Assembly (NCBI GenBank): GCA_003693705.1
Contig: RBZT01000661.1
Span: forward strand, 1 to 51,578
From: Polymyxa betae
Taxonomy: Eukaryota; Endomyxa; Phytomyxea; Plasmodiophorida; Plasmodiophoridae
Length of the DNA stretch: 51,578 nt
Direction of reading: 5' to 3'
Shown here: positions 29,875 to 40,248 of the stretch, piece by piece
Position numbering within the stretch: position 1 is the first letter of the stretch
How the letters are laid out: every line of letters starts with the position of its first letter
Notes under the pieces: model-generated
What the model saw: only the letters and a program-made list of their open reading frames with translations
Databases searched by the model: none
What the model was told of the DNA's origin: nothing
Made by a program: the position numbers and the translations under genes

Positions 29875-30414
29875 CCTGGTGATTGCAGGCAGGGCCAAAA
29901 CCATGTGTTGTTAGTGCAAAGGCCCCGTAAGGCGTAACGGTGTCAGGCAGGGCACCGCCAGACAGGAAGGAGTCCCCGCCATAGGGCTAACTTCTTCAAT
30001 TACTGTAGCCGTTATTTATTAATAACCAATTCATGACTAAACCGAGGTCACTCGCTCGAACCGCGGAAACGGATACGAAGGTCAAGTTGTATTCAGTAAG
30101 CGACTTTCTGCATCTGGATCGTTGGTGAAGAAGTGTGTGATATTGCTGGACACTTTGTGGCCGAAATACACGACATGATCTCGAAATGAATAGGAGAACC
30201 TCGAGAACGAATTGGAACAGTTCATGTCTTCGCCATCGTCACGACTGCATTGAACGTATGACGTCATTCCCTTGTTGTATAGTATCTAGATACAATTCAC
30301 TTTATCTGCGAAGAATGCAAAGAGCTGTGATACTTCATTTGGGGGATGCGTTGGAAATTGTCCTCCAGGGCAGGATCCATGCAAGAGAGTCAAAGAGCAC
30401 CAAGGCGTATGAGG
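29875..30414 (-). repeat. Left arm of inverted duplication (with 34761-35260)
   Basis: Read on the minus strand, this arm is nearly identical to 34761-35260 on the plus strand. It covers the last two exons and the 3' flank of lipase copy 3, ending at ATCACCAGG. It carries about 40 extra bases near 29895-29935 that are absent from the other arm. Separation between arms is about 4.3 kb. Confidence 0.85.
30082..30414 (-). pseudogene. Lipase 3' fragment (copy of lipase 3 end)
   Basis: Only the last two exons of a class 3 lipase are present: PHTPWCS..FPTHPPNE, an intron ending ATCTAG, then ILYNKGMTSYVQCSRDDG and an intact end (AESRLLNTT). The part with the GHSLG nucleophile and the signal peptide is missing; identity to lipase 3 stops abruptly at 30414. 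The reading frame is not broken, which suggests a recent copy, but it cannot make an active lipase. Confidence 0.8.
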
Positions 30415-31121
30415 AAGCGAAGAGCAAAGCATTGTTAGAGGTATGATAGGATAGTGCAAGAAAGCGACTAATCAGGCTATACTCGGCTCAGTTGTTCCAA
30501 GTACTGTCTGTTGAGCTATGTTCTTTTACTCAAATTACCAAATATACAAGATGGTAGAATTCTGCACAGATGCAATTGCTGCATAATTTAATGAATAGAA
30601 AGTGAAAACAAGCAACGGGTGGGACTAGATTGATGTATGCATTCACGAGTATGATTTCACAGTGATCATGATACTATACCACAACGAACCCTTCTCGTTA
30701 ATAGCGGTCCTCGACATATAATACGTTGTGATGAAGAAACACCAGGTTGAGTAGATGAGATGAAGGTCTGATTCAGAACGTTCTGATCATTAATCATGAG
30801 GCAGTGTCTCACTCATTCTACAATAACTTTGTTGTCGTTGTTTGTATCTCTTATTAAGACCACAGCCGGTACTCACTTTGCTATTAGAACAGCCATCGCT
30901 GCTTTCTAGAGGTTGCAGACCAAGGACCCTCTTGTTCTGAGTTGATGTCTAACGGTATTAAACGCCGTTATTAAATTATGGTAGGTTCAGTGGAAGTGAC
31001 GAACAGCAATGATGTCTGATTTGTCGATTAGACAGAGTAGATATTACTCTATGACGGGAGCCAGAGCCTTCAGGGAAGCAATTTCCAGGTTTGCTAATGC
31101 CACACGTCATCCAAACGGAAT
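30415..31121. other. Intergenic spacer, about 0.7 kb
   Basis: AT-rich sequence between the lipase fragment and the 3' end of the 286-codon gene. Nothing coding was seen on either strand. Confidence 0.4.
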
Positions 31122-31982
31122 TCAAGATTTATTTTTGTTTGGTGATATGGCCGAAGCCCTATCAAGATACCGACGATAACGTTCAAGGCCTTTAATAGTC
31201 TTAACGATATCGTCGCTGTTTAAAGCGGCTGCTCTAGTGCCTTCAGAGTGACTAGAAACTTCGATTATGCCCATTTGCCTTTCGTATTCAATACGAGTGG
31301 CATCGCAATATAGCAGAAACCGATCTAACGTCAAACACTTATTTAAACATTGTATGCCATACTCCAGATTGTAAGCATTCGGAGCTGGGAAGAAATCATT
31401 TTCGGGCTGATATTGACAGAATTCGACAGCAACTTGAACATGGTAGAATGTATAGTATTGCTTTGTAGCAACCGAAGGAGCTTTCGCTCGAAGAGTACCT
31501 TGTGTACAGGCATTAGAGAACTGCTTGGCTGCACGTCGAAGAATGGCTGAACGATCTTTAGTCGAGAGTCCAGCTAGAATGGCCAGATAATCGTCCCGGT
31601 CTAGAATCTGGTCAGACGGTCGAATTGGATTCAACGATCGCGTTGACGTCCCTCTGGAAGGAGTATCGGGCGAGATCGAGATAGAATTTGGAACCGTGAT
31701 ATCGCACCAGGTTCGAGATGGAGAATCGCCATCTTCTTCCACCACGTATTCCTGTTTAATCGAGTCTTTATATTGGCCGGTTTTCAGACTCTGCTGGAAA
31801 TCGATTCGCTTCGTCAAGGCTGTGCATAAGCGAGTGATCAGAAGCTTGGCCTTGCCACGATGCTTGCCCTGTTTCGATTGCGACAAGCGGCTGTTCTCAT
31901 TAACGATGGCATCGTCAAGATCCAGGGAGGTCTCTAACGAACTAGGCTGAGGCTTAGACGCCCCGATGGGCATAATGACCAT
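31122..31982 (-). CDS. 286-residue protein of unknown function
   Basis: A single-exon frame starting MVIMPIGASKPQPSS (a second Met at codon 4 may be used). The first 120 residues are charged and Ser-rich with a basic stretch (KQGKHRGKAKLLITRL) and look disordered. The second half is folded and helical: DDYLAILAGLSTKDRSAILR, KQYYTFYHVQVAVEFCQY, LEYGIQCLNKCLTLDRFLLY and an amphipathic end. No signal peptide or membrane span. I do not recognise a family. It stands alone between lipase genes and next to the TMEM106-like gene on the same strand. Confidence 0.65.
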   Translation of the reverse strand: MVIMPIGASKPQPSSLETSLDLDDAIVNENSRLSQSKQGKHRGKAKLLITRLCTALTKRIDFQQSLKTGQYKDSIKQEYVVEEDGDSPSRTWCDITVPNSISISPDTPSRGTSTRSLNPIRPSDQILDRDDYLAILAGLSTKDRSAILRRAAKQFSNACTQGTLRAKAPSVATKQYYTFYHVQVAVEFCQYQPENDFFPAPNAYNLEYGIQCLNKCLTLDRFLLYCDATRIEYERQMGIIEVSSHSEGTRAAALNSDDIVKTIKGLERYRRYLDRASAISPNKNKS

Positions 31983-32111
31983 TAGCTAGGGTATAGGTCG
32001 AGATCGATTGCTTATTAGTATAACAGCGATCACTTTAAGGGAGGGAGGAATAGTTACCGCAGGTCGTAACTTAAACGACGAATTGGTAGTTCAATATATA
32101 CATGTTGTTTA

Positions 32112-32981
32112 TTAGCTATCTTCAAGATTACAAGGCACACTTGTTCGAACTGCCGGTAGTTCGATTGCATTCTGAAGTCCTAGATATGAGACGTCTGCAG
32201 TGCATATGGGCGATACGAAATAAATCTTGTCTCGTGTACAATTCCAATGAAGAGTGTCTTTAAAGGTAATAAATTCTGCTTCTGGCAAGGAGACATTGAA
32301 ATCTAGAGCCAAGGGCAACTACGATAAAGTTAATGCGATAGAGACAGCACGCAATGAAGCAAAACTAACTGTGGCGGATTCAGTTCGTGCAGGGAATGAC
32401 GTAGCAACAGTGACAATTTGCCTGCCTAGCACTTTGACACTCGTATCCGTACAGGATCTACAAATATAGCCCAAAGATATTGTAACTGAATATACTTGAA
32501 GGGCGACAAAGTTCGGGTTTGAGACCGAAATCTCAGCAGTAATATGGGTATGCAATGCTTTATCTTGGTCATTGAAACCGAACGAATTCTAAATATCAAC
32601 AATCAATCACTGACACATTTTGTGGAGATTATACCATGCTGAACTGTGTAGCTGACATCGTAACTGTACGAGGTACAAAGAAAAACAACGCGAATGTCAT
32701 TAGGATCTGCAATCGAATTAACCAAATAAAAATTGGATGTTCTATTCATCGAACCAGGCAACAAAGCAAAACTATCATCCATTCTCTCCCTGAAGCGTTT
32801 ATTAGACAGCGACAGCAATTGTGTTAGGCTCTCAACCTTTAACAAGCAAGTTGTATGTGTTCGGATTGGAACCGAACAGATCTGTGGTGGGAAGCGAGCC
32901 TCGGAAAGGGGATAGATCCGGAACGTGGTCTCTCAGGCTCTGGTATCGGACGCTGCCTGGCGACGCAATCTGTTGAGCCAT
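32112..32981 (-). CDS. TMEM106 / LEA2-like membrane protein
   Basis: TMEM106 proteins are single-pass type II late-endosomal/lysosomal proteins with a luminal LEA2-type beta sandwich. The start MAQQIASPGSVRYQS is followed by a cytosolic stretch. A hydrophobic segment is assembled across two introns (EWMIVLLCCL / ILMTFALFFFVPRTVT), matching the AVFFLFPRSI edge of human TMEM106B. The luminal part has THITAEISVSNPNFVALQVYSVTISLGY (the 'NP N' strand of LEA2 folds) and ends ICTADVSYLGLQN..SVPCN, matching TYFGH..YVDC. Five exons; introns 45-48 bases, all in phase, including GTGCTG..CTCTAG (48 bases), which removes an in-frame TAG. The Zn-ribbon-like CxxC of animal TMEM106 was not seen. Confidence 0.7.
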
Positions 32982-33862
32982 GACGACCCCGACATAACAC
33001 AATTGCGTCTCGATGATGGCTGGAAAACTAATCTATTAGCTGTCTTAGGACAAGCAGAGTCTCATAGACAGATGTAACATTACATCACAATGTTATGCTG
33101 CAGCCCCCTGCAGGTCTATATGTCTCTCTGAGACCCATTGCGTGCCATCATTTCCACCAGCTTCGTCTTTTGATTGCAATGTGAAGAAACGCGCTCCAGC
33201 TGACCAGCGGAGAGCTTGAGCGGAGTGCCTTCGTAGGTGGGTAAATCGAACAGTCAGTTGGTGCCATACGTTGCACTGTTAATGAGGATTGGGAGCACGT
33301 TAGCAAGTGCAGAGCAATCCAAAATCTGTTAATGACAGCTGCTCAGAGATGCGCCTTCTCGCAATCTCATTTGTTATTGGTCGCATTCTCATCTTAACGT
33401 TGCTATAATAGACAGTCAAATGATGAATTGATGAGCGTGAAGAGTAAAACCGTGCTATGCTCTTGCATCTGATCTGGAAATTGGTTTCTTGACATGAACA
33501 ACACTTCTACGATTGAGGTTTTGCTTGATATCCTGTTGGGATCTATTAGAGGATCTTCTCGATCTGTGCCGTATAATTCGTGATCTCATTGAAAAGCCAC
33601 GTCCGTGTGATGGTTGGAACCCGTACTCAGTATGATGAGCATTGCTAAGGCTTAGGCTGACTTTTCATTTTCTGATGAGCGATTTGCTCTTCGCTTAGAC
33701 GCTTGATGCAACGGTGAAGGAATAAAGTCACCAACATAAATGGCAATGTGTCACTGCTGAGGTCTCATCTTTCTTTGTAACTGGATGTGGCAATTGTTTG
33801 TACTTGCGAACGAAGGTTCCTTGGAGGAACAACATATCCAGCTTCTTCTGGTAATCAACCAG
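32982..33862. other. Shared upstream region of two divergent genes
   Basis: About 880 bases between the starts of the TMEM106-like gene (minus) and lipase 3 (plus). No convincing frame or repeat was seen; it should contain both promoters. Confidence 0.45.
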
Positions 33863-35095
33863 ATGATACTACTGTGGCTAACGCTGTTAACATCATCATC
33901 GATTGCAGACAGACGAATCTGTATTTGGGAGAACCCAGAAACATATAATGAAATATGTTCCAAAGAGGTAGATAATGCATCCACATCATATAGGTTGACC
34001 TTATAGGCTTAGGCTTTGCTGTACTCGTACATTGCTTTCACAAAGGATTTAAAATCTCTCTATGAATGGCAATGTATGTTATGTAAGGGAGCACCACCCT
34101 TACACATTGTAGGTACATTTGATGTATGAAGACCCATCATTAGACAGAATCTATCCATATTGACAACATATATTAGGGCAGACCAGGAGATCATTATGGG
34201 TATATTGGATATCAGCTATCATCACCCGACGTCCTCATACTCTCATTTAGGTGAGTCCTTCTGCAGCCTCTTCAACACTAGAATCGCTGATTTCTTTCAG
34301 AGGGACGAAAAGTTTCGATGCGGCCCTGCATGACTCTGATATAATCTTCAAGCGATGGCCTGAACATGCTCCTCAATCAAAAGTGCATCGTGGATTCTTT
34401 CGACATTACAGCATAGTACAGAAACAAGTTCGTGATATCATAACTGCATGGTCACTTCTTCATCCTGGTAATCGATCTTTCCACTTTTGTATGGATTTCT
34501 GAGATATATTCATACAGCGACTAAACTGGTTATAACTGGGCATTCATTAGGAGCAGCTACAGCTATGATTGCTTCTGTTGAACTGAGCCATATCATACCC
34601 AATCCATTTGTTTACTTATTCGGCTCTCCTCGAGTTGGTAATGGTTTCTTTGCTCAGCATGTCAAAGATTTAGGCCTCAAGTAAGGCATTTCGATCCTCT
34701 CCAACGCTATTGAACACTCTGTAAAGCATCTTTCGAGTGAATAATGATCATGACATTGTCCCTCATACGCCTTGGTGCTCATTGTCTCTCTTGCATGGAT
34801 CCTGCCCTGGAGGACAATTTCCAACGCATCCCCCAACTGAAGTATGACAGGGCTCTTTGCATTCTTCGCAGATAAAGTGAATTGTATCTAGATACTATAC
34901 AACAAGGGAATGACGTCATACGTTCAATGCAGTCGTGACGATGGCGAAGACATGAACTGTTCCAATTCGTTCTCGAGATTCTCCTATTCATTTCGAGATC
35001 ATGTCGTGTATTTCGGCCACAAAGTGTCCAGCAATTTCACAAACTTCTTCACCAACGATCCAGATGCAGAAAGTCGCTTACTGAATACAACTTGA
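33863..35095 (+). CDS. Secreted class 3 lipase (copy 3)
   Basis: Exon 1 (33863-33967) encodes a signal peptide MILLWLTLLTSSSIADRR then CIWENPETYNEICSKE. A 45-base intron (33968-34012) leads to ALLYSYIAFTKDLKSLYEWQC. Later exons give YGYIGYQLSSPDVLILSF/RGTKSFD, VHRGFFRHYSIVQKQVRDII, then TKLVITGHSLGAATAMIASV with the nucleophile Ser, FGSPRVGNGFFAQHVKDL, NNDHDIVPHTPWC (Asp region) and final exon ILYNKGMTSYVQC.. to AESRLLNTT. Residue after GHSLG is Ala rather than the usual Gly. The last two exons and 3' flank are duplicated inverted at 29875-30414. Confidence 0.87.
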
Positions 35096-35260
35096 CCTTC
35101 GTATCCGTTTCCGCGGTTCGAGCGAGTGACCTCGTAGCTCTAGGATTTAGTTATGAATTGGTTATTAATAACTGCTATTGAAGAAGTAGCCCTATGGCGG
35201 TGACTCCGTCTGTCTGGCGGTGCCCTGCCTGACACCGTTACCTTGCCTGCAATCACCAGG
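34761..35260 (+). repeat. Right arm of inverted duplication (with 29875-30414)
   Basis: Contains the last two exons of lipase 3, the stop codon and about 165 bases of 3' flank. The homology ends at AATCACCAGG (35251-35260). This is the likely source copy because the full gene is here. Confidence 0.85.
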
Positions 35261-35766
35261 TATCGGATTTGCAATGTGATGAACGATTCAATATCAAAAA
35301 CGCATGACTACTGGAATCCGGCGAGAGTTAGGGTTGTGTAGATAATATTCTGACTCATTCAGCCCAATTTTATCCAATTGACACAAGTTGCCGATAGCAA
35401 ACGTGGTTTGCAATCACGTTCAGTTTTCGGCATCACAGGCGCTCGCCGCACAGCAATGATGCATCGGACCTTGTAAGACGATACTGTATTTACAGAAATT
35501 CCTGCTATTAGTTCTACCAGGAGGGCTGCAGGTTGTCTCTTTGCTCATGCTGGGATTATTCAATCGGATGTTTGTCAAGGCTATTGAACCATGAATGGAC
35601 TAGTCATCAGAGATTGATCTGGCTGAGACCATCGGAAGGATTTCTGTATCATCAGCGTCGATATTTGTGTAGCTTGCTCGCACGACGAACTCCGTTGCGG
35701 TGTCCGTGCGGCTCAATCGAGCTCCCCAGATCGGTCAGCCGATTCCCTTGGAAGAAGCAATCGCTG
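35261..35766. other. Spacer upstream of the USP36-like gene
   Basis: A frame in phase with the peptidase runs open from about 35533 but has no ATG before 35767, so an upstream coding exon is possible. Otherwise nothing recognisable. Confidence 0.35.
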
Positions 35767-37393
35767 ATGGGCGGCTTGAGTGTCCTGTCTCAGGCCAGTC
35801 AACCTCTCCCTCGCCGCCTCGCTTTTGTCCGGCCTCGCTCCCTCCAGAACGGCCTGATTCAAGCCGACCCGAAACCTGCGGCCGCCGGCACGAAGCCCTC
35901 GGCTCGCCTTCCCATCAGCACACGTTGGAGCCAGACGTTCGGGGCAGCGACGGGCCTGCATAACCTCGGCAACACTTGCTTCCTGAACAGTATTCTGCAA
36001 TGCCTGACGCATACGGCGCCGCTCGCCAACTACGTACTGGCCCATGCGGGATCGCGACCCGCCTGCAAGAAGCAGTTCTGTTTTCTGTGTTTCCTGAAGG
36101 GGCACGTTACCGGCGCTCTGGCCGGTGGCCAGGCTCGCGCTCCTCGCGCCCTCGTGTCCAATCTGCGCCTGTTGTCGCGAAGCTTCCGCCCGGGTCGCCA
36201 GGAGGACGCCCACGAGTTCTTGTGTAAGTGCCTGGAGGCGCTCGAGAAGAGCTGCCAGCCGAAGCTCGTCGACGCCGTATTCGGTGGACGGTTTCGATCC
36301 CGGGTCCACTGCCAGGACTGCTCGTTCGCATCCGATGCGTTCGATCCGTTCCAGGATATCTCGCTGGAGATCATCCGGGCCAGCTCGGTCGTGGCGGCCC
36401 TGAAGCATTTCACGGCACCCGAGATCCTCTCGGGCAACAACAAGTACCTGTGCAGCGGTTGCAAGCGACGGGTCATCGCCGATAAACGCCTCACCATCGA
36501 TCAGGCGCCGCCCGTCCTCACCGTCCAACTGAAACGATTCATGTACACGGGCGCGAAGATCGGCAAACCGGTCCAGTACGACCATCGGCTGGACCTGGGA
36601 CCTTTCCTGAGCGACCCGGAACAGAATATCGTGTACAATCTGTTCGGTCTTGTTGTGCATATCGGGTCGGGACCTCGATCTGGTCATTACGTGGCTTATG
36701 TGAAGAGCGCCACCGGTCTCTGGTATCTCATGGATGATTCCAGCGTCCGGAAGGTCGCCGCTGATGCTGTATGTGAAACGCTGTTATGTTCGCCCTCTTT
36801 GTAGATGCTGAGATCACAATCAGGTGTTGAAAGAGAAGCCCTATCTGCTATTCTATGTCCGTGATTCGGAAGAGCCTGCGGCGCCCGAACCGACGAAGAT
36901 AGTTCCCAGGCAGTCTGAACCATTGGAAAGTGCGGCCGAAGAGGTCGTCGAGCCCGAGAATGACGACCTTCCTCAAGTTGCAAGTGGTGGTGAAGCGGTT
37001 GTGAACGCGAACGCGGGCGGTGAAACAGCTGCCACGTCCTCTATTGAGAACGTCGAATGCATTGTTCGCCGAAGGATATCTACGCCTAAAGAATGGCGGT
37101 ATCGTCGGTTGACGCCTACCAGTGTTCCTTCTGGGAAGGTCGTCATGCGAACCTTGAAAACATTCAAATCGGTTCAGCCCGCTTCGATTGCTGCGTGGGA
37201 AGAAAACGCAGATCAATCGGCAAAAACACGCATCCTGAGAGAACATCGCGCTCAGACTGTTATAGCACAGAAGTCTGTATATGATTATGAATACGACCAA
37301 GGGAAAGTCAGGAAGGTGAAGAAGCGCCAATATCTGGATAATAGTACGAACCATTTTCAAGAGGTCGTTAACAAAAGAATACGCTCTGTGTAA
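35767..37393 (+). CDS. USP36/USP42-type ubiquitin-specific protease
   Basis: Deubiquitinase of peptidase family C19; in animals and yeast (USP36, Ubp10) this group acts in the nucleolus on ribosome-synthesis factors and histones. Catalytic Cys box GLHNLGNTCFLNSILQCL, then RQEDAHEFLCKCLEAL, a zinc-binding pair of CxxC knuckles (CQDCSF and CSGCKRR), LTVQLKRFMYTG, the His box GPRSGHYVAYVKS and MDDSSV supplying the third residue. A 55-base intron (36769-36823) joins AADA to VLKEKPYLLFYVRD, the end of the fold. The C-terminal 170 residues are acidic, then basic (KVRKVKKRQY, KRIRSV), as expected for nucleolar targeting. The ATG at 35767 is the first in frame. The catalytic exon is markedly GC-rich. 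Confidence 0.87.
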
Positions 37394-37422
37394 TCTGTAA
37401 CTATTTCAATGGTTTTCATGCC

Positions 37423-38736
37423 TTAACTAAAACCAGATGTGTCGTTTATGTGGACATTGCTCCTACTGGCTTTGTGTCTCCTGTTTAAGTCTTTGGTTAT
37501 CGCTTGTAGAACTTCTTCATCGTCGGAATTACTGGAAATATTGACGGGATGCAGACCGTCGTCTTCTTGACCTTGCAAGTTGATGGTCTCCAAGGCTTGC
37601 AAAAGAGATACGTCATTATGCAAGTACAGTAATGTCTCAAAGTGATCACGATGATTATTGAGTTCTTTAATCAAGGCTTGTTCGTCATCACTATCAACAC
37701 CATCACTACTGGGTCCCAGATTTGCAGCATCGGCTGGTGGAGGAGAATCCATGCTTCCTCCCTTACCAGATGTACTTGCTTGCAAGACGCGTTCATTTTG
37801 AAGACAGCATTTGCAAACGGTTTGCATTTCTGAAGATTGACGATCTTCTGATTTTGTTTCGCTGCTATTGCAGCTTCTGTCATCGACTGGATCTGGCTTG
37901 CAATGCTTGTTTGCTGGTTTCGAAACGTTTTTAAAATTTTGAATGTCCAGAAGGCGTTTCAGCCTTTGGTTTTCTTCAGCCAGATTGTTAGATGCGACAG
38001 CAATGCGTTCAGTTTCAGTTGCCCTAATGTTAAGGGTGCTCTCTGGACAATTTGCGTCTAATACAGGCCGATCTGATTTCTGATTAACAGCGTTGGTTTC
38101 GAAATTTTTTTCGATTTGCTGCTTCATATTCTCCAATTCTTTCGTCAGATCATCTATTTTACGATCTCTTTCTGTCTTTTCAGCCTCCTGCTGATGAACT
38201 TTTTCCTTGTATATTTTCAATAAAGCTAGCGAAGATGAGAAATGTGTCTTGAGTTCTATCTGAAAATTATTTTCGCTTTCCGATTGGTAACGTAGTTGCA
38301 GTACCTTTGGTTTGATTTTGAATTTTCTGATTATGCTGCTGAATCGAATTAAGTTCTTGGTCAAACCTCATCTTCTCTTTCTTAACGTTCATCGCCTCTT
38401 GAGAATATTCAGCTTTTAAGGTGATTAGTTTGCGAATAAGGGCGCCTAGTTAACGTCAGAGAGGAATGAGAGATGATTCAGCTTCATACCGATTTTGCTT
38501 TTATCTTCCTGACAAAGCTGAGAGAAGGTCAAATTACTCGTGTTCGGGTCCACATTTTCAGAGACACTGCCGCTCTCAGAAGCTACAGACGACGGTGCAT
38601 TCTGCAATTGTTGTTTCACCACGCTTTCAGCTTTCGGTTTTGCTTTTAGCTGTGGTTTTAGCGCCACAGCACTTGCGGCGCTACTTCGAACGGGTTTACC
38701 TGCGATCCAGACAAGATCGCGCCCATTTCCACCCAT
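37423..38736 (-). CDS. Coiled-coil protein (unknown)
   Basis: Three exons. Exon 1 starts MGGNGRDLVWIAGKPVRSS and has a disordered stretch ending FSQLCQEDKSKI. A roughly 49-base phase-1 intron (GTATGA..ACTAG) leads to ALIRKLITLKAEYSQEAMNV and KMRFDQELNSIQQH, a coiled coil. A second short intron (GTACTG..TTTCAG) leads to IELKTHFSSSLALLKIYKEK and another long helix (KTERDRKIDDLTKELENMK). The C-terminal half is polar with VCKCCLQNE and acidic patches, ending HINDTSGFS. It converges on the USP gene, with stop codons about 30 bases apart. Possibly cytoskeletal or centrosomal by composition only. Confidence 0.65.
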
Positions 38737-38754
38737 CTGGCTTCAATGCGAAAT

Positions 38755-38877
38755 CTATCTATTAACCATATATCGCACCATTGTAATGAAGCAAAGGACA
38801 GAAATCGAGATGTAACATAAACAGTAGACAGCGCAGCCTGCGCCTATAAAAACTTTGTCAAAATCCGTTGCCGACAT
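38755..38877 (-). CDS. Possible 40-residue membrane protein
   Basis: A frame MSATDFDKVFIGAGCAVYCL followed by CYISISVLCFITMVRYMVNR. One hydrophobic helix spans nearly the whole peptide. It could be a small single-pass protein of the ER or mitochondrion, or chance. It ends 19 bases from the start of the coiled-coil gene. Confidence 0.25.
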   Translation of the reverse strand: MSATDFDKVFIGAGCAVYCLCYISISVLCFITMVRYMVNR

Positions 38878-39066
38878 GATATAATGGCAGGGCTTGGAAA
38901 ACGAACAATCCGAGGCAAACGTATCAACTTGAGCAAAGTTAAACAGCAAGACCGAGTGATATTTTGGTTGCTTTAACGGACTGAAGAGATCACTCCCGCG
39001 GCGACCGCTCGGGTTGTTTTTTTGTGCACACTAGCGTACTTGCCCTTTTAACAAGTCGTCGTCGTC

Positions 39067-39911
39067 ATGCGCTCTCGTTCGGTGTATCTATGGTGGCCGA
39101 ACCTAATCGGTGACGCAGCAGTCCTGATGCAACTGCTGTCGTCTAATTAGTTAATAGGGTATTTTCGGATACTGACGCTTTGGGCGGCGATGTATGTTTG
39201 CATGAGCAGACCGATTCTAACTGGTATATTATATTCGACATCTCAGCTTCTGGATGCTGCTGATGGTACTGTTGCTCGTGCTTATAATCAATGCTCTCAA
39301 TTTGGTAAGCAATTGAACACAAGTTCTTGCTTTTCTTACTGTCGTGACAGGTGCCTTGCTGGATATGTTAACTGACAGGATGTCAACTTCATGTATAATT
39401 TCGTTTTTCTTAAGCAACATAATTTAGTTGTTTTCAGGCCTGCTGATGGCCATGGCAGTTAAGGACCCTCTATCCTGGCACATTTACACGTTTGTCATGG
39501 TGTTAGATCTGGTTTCACATTGGGCACAGATGTATAGGTAAGCACCGATGTATAATTCCAGTCAAACCATTTTATATGCTTGCAGTACGTTGATGGTTGG
39601 TGGTAAGTCCCATAAAGAAAACAATACTAATCCCATCATGAAGCTATATTACGTAAAACCGATTCTTTTCACGTTCTGTCTTGGTAATGAAGCGTAAGAG
39701 ACTTCAGAGCTGCGCTATAATCTATTAATTTCGCATTAGCTATATTGTTGCAAGTTATCTGTCAATGTTTTTCCCTAAGAGCGCTTTCCTCTACTGCACG
39801 CTCATGTTGGCGTTCCCTATCTTCCTCGGCAAAAACCTCATCAATGTCGTCCAGTTAATTCAATCATCAAACCGACTCGTTGCTTTAGACTCGACCACTG
39901 CTAAGAACTAG
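39067..39911 (+). CDS. CDP-diacylglycerol-inositol 3-phosphatidyltransferase (PI synthase)
   Basis: ER membrane enzyme joining CDP-diacylglycerol and inositol to make phosphatidylinositol. Exon 1 (MRSRSVYLWWPNLI) is followed by an intron, then YFRILTLWAAMYVC. The CDP-alcohol phosphotransferase motif is complete across an intron: LLDAADGTVARAYNQCSQFG / ALLDMLTDRMSTS, giving D-G-x2-A-R-x8-G-x3-D-x3-D. Then VLDLVSHWAQMYS, GGKSHKENNTNPIMKLYY and LFTFCLGNEA match human CDIPT in order. The C-terminal helices end NRLVALDSTTAKN. Introns are about 45-67 bases. AATAAA begins one base after the TAG, so the 3' untranslated region is probably very short. Confidence 0.9.
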
Positions 39912-40248
39912 AATAAATGTTTACAAATCCATTGGGCAGTATTCCTGTTCCTGATCGATTTTGTGAGGCTTTCAATGTCGCTAATCGATGGACGTTGTAC
40001 AGTAGAGTGCGCATCTGTGGGACTGCACAACTATCGAGTTGACGATTGTAAGACTGCGAGAGCCGCAAGCAGGCTTGGTGAGCGACTGAGTCAGCGTCTC
40101 TCTTTCAGTCGTGACGATCGGGAGATTCTTCGTATTGTCGACATTATTCGTTGGCACCAATCCCGGTCGAGACTTTCTCCCGATAGGCGGTTACTTAAGA
40201 TTGATCTGTATAATATTTATTCTTGGCTGATCATACCGAATTGTAATT

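Noticed and set aside
32255-32330. In-frame TAG in the TMEM106-like gene as a pseudogene mark or recoded stop
   Set aside because: A 48-base phase-1 intron (GTGCTG..CTCTAG) removes it and matches the size of neighbouring introns.
35713-36687. 324-codon minus-strand frame opposite the USP36-like gene
   Set aside because: Shadow of a GC-rich coding exon; the plus strand carries the full ubiquitin-protease motifs.
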